From Lentisphaerota bacterium (lineage in GTDB: Bacteria > Verrucomicrobiota > Kiritimatiellia > JAAZAB01), in assembly GCA_016199105.1 (NCBI GenBank), contig JACQHI010000279.1, positions 1-9,406 of the forward strand: DNA of 9,406 bases. The letters run 5' to 3'. Under the pieces are notes generated by a model, which was given only the letters and a program-made list of their open reading frames with translations, did no database searches and was not told the origin of the DNA. Below, piece by piece: positions 5,814 through 9,406 of this stretch. The position numbers were made by a program, and so were the translations under genes. Position 1 is the first letter of the stretch, and each line of letters begins with the position of its first letter.

Positions 5814-6302
5814 TCAGTCTCTGAACATGTCCACAACCAAGGCAACCATAAACCAGTAGCCAGTTCCAGCAAAGAGAATGTTCAGGCCCATCGTGCAAAC
5901 CGGCAAAACCCACTGCCGAGATACAATTCCCCACATCACCACGATGGCCGAAAGCCCGGTTACAACCAAAGTGCTTAACATGATGGTGTTGTCCGTCACG
6001 ACTCCATATGGTCCGGCGGCAAAGACAACGACAGGCCAGAGGGCTAGCCCTCCAGCGACAAGGTTCACAAGATGAGATCGCCGGGTAAGAGCCATGGCGA
6101 CCAGCCAAGCAGCCGCCACTGCGAGTGTACCAAAGACAATCGTGAATTCGACAAAAATGCGATTTCGGGTCTCGGCATACTCAGGTGTGAACATGGTTGG
6201 TCGATAATATGGCTGATAAGTCCACAGGATGGAGTAGAGCGCCGCGGCGACGAAAAGCATCATAACTGGAGCGAGTGTCAGCGATATGGTTCTCGTCTTC
6301 AT
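5814..6302 (-). CDS. Small integral membrane protein, about five helices, unknown
   Basis: Almost all of the 162 residues are hydrophobic. Probable membrane helices are at about 8-27, 49-72, 78-96, 105-126 and 131-157, with one soluble loop (QPYYRPTMFTPEYAETRNR, about 30-48). No catalytic or transport motif is visible and I cannot assign a family. The ATG at 6302 has no clear Shine-Dalgarno; it lies 45 bases after the stop of the flavoprotein gene, so read-through transcription from that operon is possible. It precedes the four-helix protein by 54 bases. Base composition is more balanced than in the strongly GC-rich flavoprotein gene. Confidence 0.6.
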   Translation of the reverse strand: MKTRTISLTLAPVMMLFVAAALYSILWTYQPYYRPTMFTPEYAETRNRIFVEFTIVFGTLAVAAAWLVAMALTRRSHLVNLVAGGLALWPVVVFAAGPYGVVTDNTIMLSTLVVTGLSAIVVMWGIVSRQWVLPVCTMGLNILFAGTGYWFMVALVVDMFRD

Positions 6303-6347
6303 CTCACGTGCAAACTATCCGCCACCCAAATCCAATCTTGTAAGGCA

Positions 6348-8126
6348 CTATTGCAGGCTCATCCGAAACAGGCGCACCGACGCGGCGGCCGCGCCGCCGA
6401 CCGTCTCGAAACCGTCCAGCCGCAGGCCCGTCACGCTCCGGCCAATCGGAATCCGAAGCTGCCTCCGAGCGTTCTTCGAAACGGTTGCGAGCGGCTCCCA
6501 GCGTTCCCCGGCCCGAACGGAAACGCGGAAGGAGGAAACCAGCCCGGCGGGCAGAGCCCGGTGACCCGCCGGATACTCCTCCGCATAGTCCATCGTGACG
6601 ATCTGCGTGGAAAGGTCGCTATCGCAAACCACGTCGAGGCACTTGACCGCGCACGGCTCCGGAGCCTCGAGGGCAACCCAGCCGCCCGCCGGAAGGTCCA
6701 GGCAGTTGCGCCGGTCGCCCACCTGCCGGTCCGTCCCATTCCAGAGAACCGAAGGGTCGCCGTGGGACGATGATAGCGCGAAGCGCCGGGTCACGGGCGG
6801 CACCTCGAGCGCGAAGCCGGGCAGATGGCAGTCCTCCAGCATCAGGGTTTGCTGGAGATCGCGGAGGTGGCTGCGGCCCACCTCGCGGGGCGCGATGCCG
6901 CGCGCGACGGCCATCGCGGCGGCCGTGCCGGCCGCCTGGCCGAGGGTGGCGCAGGTGGCCATCACGCGCGTCGAGCTCAGCGCCATGTGGGTAGCCGAGA
7001 TGTTCCGTCCGGCCATCATCAGGTTGGGAACGTTGCGGCTGTAGAGGCAGCGATAGGGGATGCCATACGGACTCGCGCACGGATGGAATATGGTGGGGGC
7101 CGCCGTTTTGTAGAAGCCGCGCGGGTCGTGGTCGTCCATGGGCCAGCCGCCATAGGCCACCGTATCGGGAAACACGGGCGCCTTCTCGCAATCGCGCTGA
7201 TTCAGGACGTAGTCGCCGAGGATGCGGCGGCTCTCGCGCTTGCCCGGCAGAAACTGGAGCCATTCCAGGCGAAAATTCCCGGCGTCATGGTCGCCGCGAT
7301 TCTTGATGTGGTCCCAGACGCCAAGGACGATCCGGAGCAGTTCGTGCTTGAGCTCTTCCGTGTCATGAATGCCGTCGGCTTCGCCCCCCAGTTCGATCCA
7401 CCAGTGCCCGAGCCGGAACCGCCGGCCGCCGCGCTCGACGACGTGGCGGGCGTCGTGGCCGGGAGCGCCATAGGGGAGCCGGTCATCCGTTTCATAGACG
7501 TGCGCCCAGGGCGGCGGCGTGAACGCGGAGGGGGTTTGTTCGCGCCGCGCGCAAAAGTAGCAGGTCATCCCCATGGTGCGGGCGTCCGCCACGGCCGGCG
7601 CGGCGGGCTCGTCGTACTCCGCGCGCGCCTCGCGTCCGATGCGAGTGTCGGCCCCGCTTAGCGCCGCCAGAATGCCGTCGCCGGAGGCGTCGATAAAGAC
7701 CGGGGCGTGCACCGCATGCCGCGTCTCGGTGGTGAGTTGCCAGGCGGTGACGGCGGCGATGCGCCCCGCCTCCAGCGTCGCGTCCAGGCACGAGGCGTTC
7801 ATCAGGGCGGTCAGGTTCGGCTCTTCCCTTGCCATCTCATACAAGAGCAGGTCCCACAGGCACCAGTCCATGCCGGGATTTGACGCCAGGTTGCGCAGGC
7901 GGATTTCCTCGATGAGACCGGTTTCGCGCGCATGCGGGACGGCGCCGCAGCGGTCGGCGCCGATGATGCCGACCCGGATTTCGCTGGAGGCGTTGCCGCC
8001 GAACACCGGCCGGTCGTGCGCCAGGACCACCCGCGCTCCCCGCCGCGCCGCCGCGAGCGCCGCGCACAGACCGCTCATCCCGCCGCCGACCACGCACACA
8101 TCCGTGTCCCAGCGCCGATCTCGCAT
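6348..8126 (-). CDS. FAD-dependent oxidoreductase (PF12831 FAD_oxidored type) with C-terminal beta-sandwich
   Basis: The product is 592 residues from the ATG at 8126, set by a strong AGGAGGT seven bases upstream. The frame stays open beyond this ATG only as antisense to nothing and in another frame of the upstream methyltransferase gene, so the longer reading is rejected. The N-terminal dinucleotide-binding motif is VVGGGMSG (residues 12-19), followed by RPVFGGNASSEIRV, a pattern typical of this family. The second FAD-contacting segment, GRNISATHMALSSTRVMA and GQAAGTAAA, spans about 373-404 and is highly characteristic. Residues about 440-592 look like a galactose-binding-type beta-sandwich (LSSSHGDPSVLWNG, VCDSDLS). 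No signal peptide is present. Family members are thought to oxidise small organic substrates, mostly unproven. It follows the MttB-type gene by four bases, so the two probably serve one pathway. It ends in TAG. Confidence 0.85.
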   Translation of the reverse strand: MRDRRWDTDVCVVGGGMSGLCAALAAARRGARVVLAHDRPVFGGNASSEIRVGIIGADRCGAVPHARETGLIEEIRLRNLASNPGMDWCLWDLLLYEMAREEPNLTALMNASCLDATLEAGRIAAVTAWQLTTETRHAVHAPVFIDASGDGILAALSGADTRIGREARAEYDEPAAPAVADARTMGMTCYFCARREQTPSAFTPPPWAHVYETDDRLPYGAPGHDARHVVERGGRRFRLGHWWIELGGEADGIHDTEELKHELLRIVLGVWDHIKNRGDHDAGNFRLEWLQFLPGKRESRRILGDYVLNQRDCEKAPVFPDTVAYGGWPMDDHDPRGFYKTAAPTIFHPCASPYGIPYRCLYSRNVPNLMMAGRNISATHMALSSTRVMATCATLGQAAGTAAAMAVARGIAPREVGRSHLRDLQQTLMLEDCHLPGFALEVPPVTRRFALSSSHGDPSVLWNGTDRQVGDRRNCLDLPAGGWVALEAPEPCAVKCLDVVCDSDLSTQIVTMDYAEEYPAGHRALPAGLVSSFRVSVRAGERWEPLATVSKNARRQLRIPIGRSVTGLRLDGFETVGGAAAASVRLFRMSLQ

Positions 8127-8130
8127 GTCT

Positions 8131-9406
8131 TCAACCTCCTTCGATGATCCGGCGGAGGGCCGCTTCTTCCCCGGGCTGCAGTCGCTCGATGACGGGCGGC
8201 GCGGCCATGATGCGCTCGAACGTCTCCCGCGCCCGGTCCGATTCCGTCTTGCGCCCGTCCGCCTGCCAGGCGCTGAACAAGACCCGGTCCCACAGTGACG
8301 GTTCCCATATTTCGTCGCGATACCGTTCCACCGTGTGCTCGGCGGCGGTAAACAGGCCGCCCGGTCCGACCTCGCGCATGGTCTCGAAGCCGATGGCCTC
8401 GTTGGAGCAGTCCACGGGCCGCATGAGCCGTTCCAGCGCGCCGGCGAGTTCGTTATCGAGCACCATTTGCAGCGGCGAATAAAGCTCGTCGCTGGAAAGC
8501 AGCCCGGCGTCAATCATCGCATCGGCGCCCGACATCAGCCCGCTCAGCGCGCTGATCGTTTTCTGGGCGCCGGCCTGCGAGCCGGGGGTCTTGGCGTCCG
8601 AAACGCCGCTCTGGACGAAGCACTCTACCCCGTAGAACCGCGCCATGGCCGTGACCAGACTGTTGGCCAACGGCATTTCGGGCCGCCCGTACGGGCGCAT
8701 GGTCGTGCGCATGTCCAGAGGCGCCACCATGGCGAGAAACGACAGGCGATTCGAGCCGTAGCACGCCTTGTCGAGCAGCGCCAGGGCGATCTCTTCGGCA
8801 ATGTTCATCGTCGCCAGCCCGCTGATCGTCACCGGCGCCGTCAGACCCGCCGTGGTCATGTGGGCGATGCCCACGTGGAGTCCTTTCTCCCACCACCAGA
8901 CGAACTGCGCGGCTTCCTCCGCGCTGAAACGCAGCGGCGACATCAAAAACACGCCTCCACAGAACACGTCCGGCAACGTTTTCCCCTTGAGTCCGGCGTA
9001 AGCCTGGTACAGAGCCAGCAGTCGCGGATTGCTCTCCAAAGGATAGAGAATGCCGGAAGGATCGGCCCCGTATTTCCAGGCATACAGCCGCTCGTAGAGC
9101 GGCTCGTCCGCGGGGCGCGGCGCCCACGGGCAGCCGGTGATGAACCGCGCATTCACGTTCGGGAGCGCCGCCGCCAACTGGAAGTATTCCCGCACGCGGC
9201 TCTCGTTCACGGCCACCAGGCTCCCCGTCCGCGCGTCGAGATAGCGCCCGGCATAGAGCGACGCCCGCACGATCAGCCTCGGTCGGCGCTGCGACCAGTC
9301 GGTCCTGGGCGCCCCCGCGAGGAATTCCTCCACCACCCGGCGCGGGTACCGCGCCCGTTGCGCGCCGCCAGCCACCTGCGCGCCGATGCCGGCCCGCGCC
9401 TCTAGC
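8131..9406 (-). CDS. MttB-superfamily methyltransferase (PF06253), non-pyrrolysine type, 5' partial
   Basis: The frame is open from the window edge (first full codon at 9405) to a TGA at 8133-8131, giving 424 visible residues. Compared with about 490 for the family, some N-terminal residues are missing. Residues below are counted from the GTG at 9375. Family signatures are APVTISG (180-186), GRPEMPLA (230-237), SDAKTPGSQAGAQK (259-272), GPGGLF (337-342) and EHTVERYRDEIWEP (346-359). Trimethylamine methyltransferase MttB carries pyrrolysine, encoded by an in-frame amber codon, in its C-terminal half; the equivalent part here is read through without any TAG. It therefore belongs with the homologues that include glycine betaine:corrinoid methyltransferase, which pass a methyl group to a corrinoid protein. 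No corrinoid protein or reactivase is in the window; it may lie upstream beyond the edge. The flavoprotein gene follows directly. Substrate is unknown. Confidence 0.85.
   Translation of the reverse strand, partial: LEARAGIGAQVAGGAQRARYPRRVVEEFLAGAPRTDWSQRRPRLIVRASLYAGRYLDARTGSLVAVNESRVREYFQLAAALPNVNARFITGCPWAPRPADEPLYERLYAWKYGADPSGILYPLESNPRLLALYQAYAGLKGKTLPDVFCGGVFLMSPLRFSAEEAAQFVWWWEKGLHVGIAHMTTAGLTAPVTISGLATMNIAEEIALALLDKACYGSNRLSFLAMVAPLDMRTTMRPYGRPEMPLANSLVTAMARFYGVECFVQSGVSDAKTPGSQAGAQKTISALSGLMSGADAMIDAGLLSSDELYSPLQMVLDNELAGALERLMRPVDCSNEAIGFETMREVGPGGLFTAAEHTVERYRDEIWEPSLWDRVLFSAWQADGRKTESDRARETFERIMAAPPVIERLQPGEEAALRRIIEGG
8134..8140 (-). promoter_or_regulatory. Ribosome-binding site of the flavoprotein gene inside the methyltransferase gene
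   Basis: On the minus strand this reads AGGAGGT, seven bases before the flavoprotein ATG, and lies in the last codons before the methyltransferase stop (8133-8131). It fixes the flavoprotein start and shows the two genes are translated from one message. Confidence 0.8.

Noticed and set aside
8127..8513. Longer N-terminus (129 residues) for the flavoprotein from an ATG at 8513
   Set aside because: The extension is Arg/Pro/Ser-rich shadow sequence lying over the methyltransferase gene, and the strong ribosome-binding site and Rossmann motif fit the ATG at 8126.
6825..9405. Long rightward open frames opposite the flavoprotein and methyltransferase genes
   Set aside because: They are rich in Arg, Gly, His and Pro, show no domain, and are explained by high GC at the third codon position of the leftward genes.
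8131..9406. Pyrrolysine-containing MttB
   Set aside because: The visible 424 codons, including the region where MttB carries pyrrolysine, contain no in-frame TAG. Four of the ten genes in the window end in TAG (at 308, 2899, 2910 and 6348), so amber recoding is unlikely in this host.
1..9406. CRISPR array, tRNA or rRNA genes
   Set aside because: I saw no regularly spaced direct repeats, no tRNA-like cloverleaf with a conserved T-arm, and no rRNA signature on either strand.

Overview
This window reads as chromosomal DNA from a GC-rich bacterium. The family mix (a cytoplasmic sialidase-like propeller protein, an FAD_oxidored-type flavoprotein with a C-terminal beta-sandwich, and a non-pyrrolysine MttB-type methyltransferase) is reminiscent of the PVC group (Planctomycetes, Verrucomicrobia, Lentisphaerae, Kiritimatiellae). 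That placement is inference from gene families only; there is no rRNA or other taxonomic marker here.

Layout. A rightward block covers 1-2899: the 3' end of an SPFH/flotillin-like gene, a sialidase-like gene followed by a hairpin, a two-gene toxin-antitoxin operon (PF09720-type antitoxin plus RelE/ParE toxin) with a visible promoter and palindromic operator candidate, and a small tail-anchored protein built from a duplicated motif of about 34 residues. A leftward block covers 2910-9406. In order of transcription it holds: an MttB-superfamily methyltransferase (5' end outside the window), an FAD-dependent oxidoreductase four bases after it, three membrane or secreted proteins that I cannot assign to families, a 294-bp gap holding a 63-nt palindromic element, and an M14-type zinc carboxypeptidase-like gene. 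The two blocks converge at 2899/2910 with only ten bases between stop codons.

How the genes may work together. The methyltransferase and flavoprotein are almost certainly one transcriptional unit, since the ribosome-binding site of the second lies in the last codons of the first. This suggests a catabolic step on a methylated amine or related compound, but the substrate is unknown. The three proteins at 4308-6302 are visibly more AT-rich than their flanks, as is the toxin-antitoxin stretch, and both look like accessory insertions in a GC-rich background. Four of ten genes end in TAG, which argues against amber recoding as pyrrolysine in this host.

The points most worth a second look are the MttB/flavoprotein pair, the M14 protein that lacks the usual Asn-Arg substrate-binding motif, the 63-nt hairpin, and the AT-rich trio of unassigned envelope genes.
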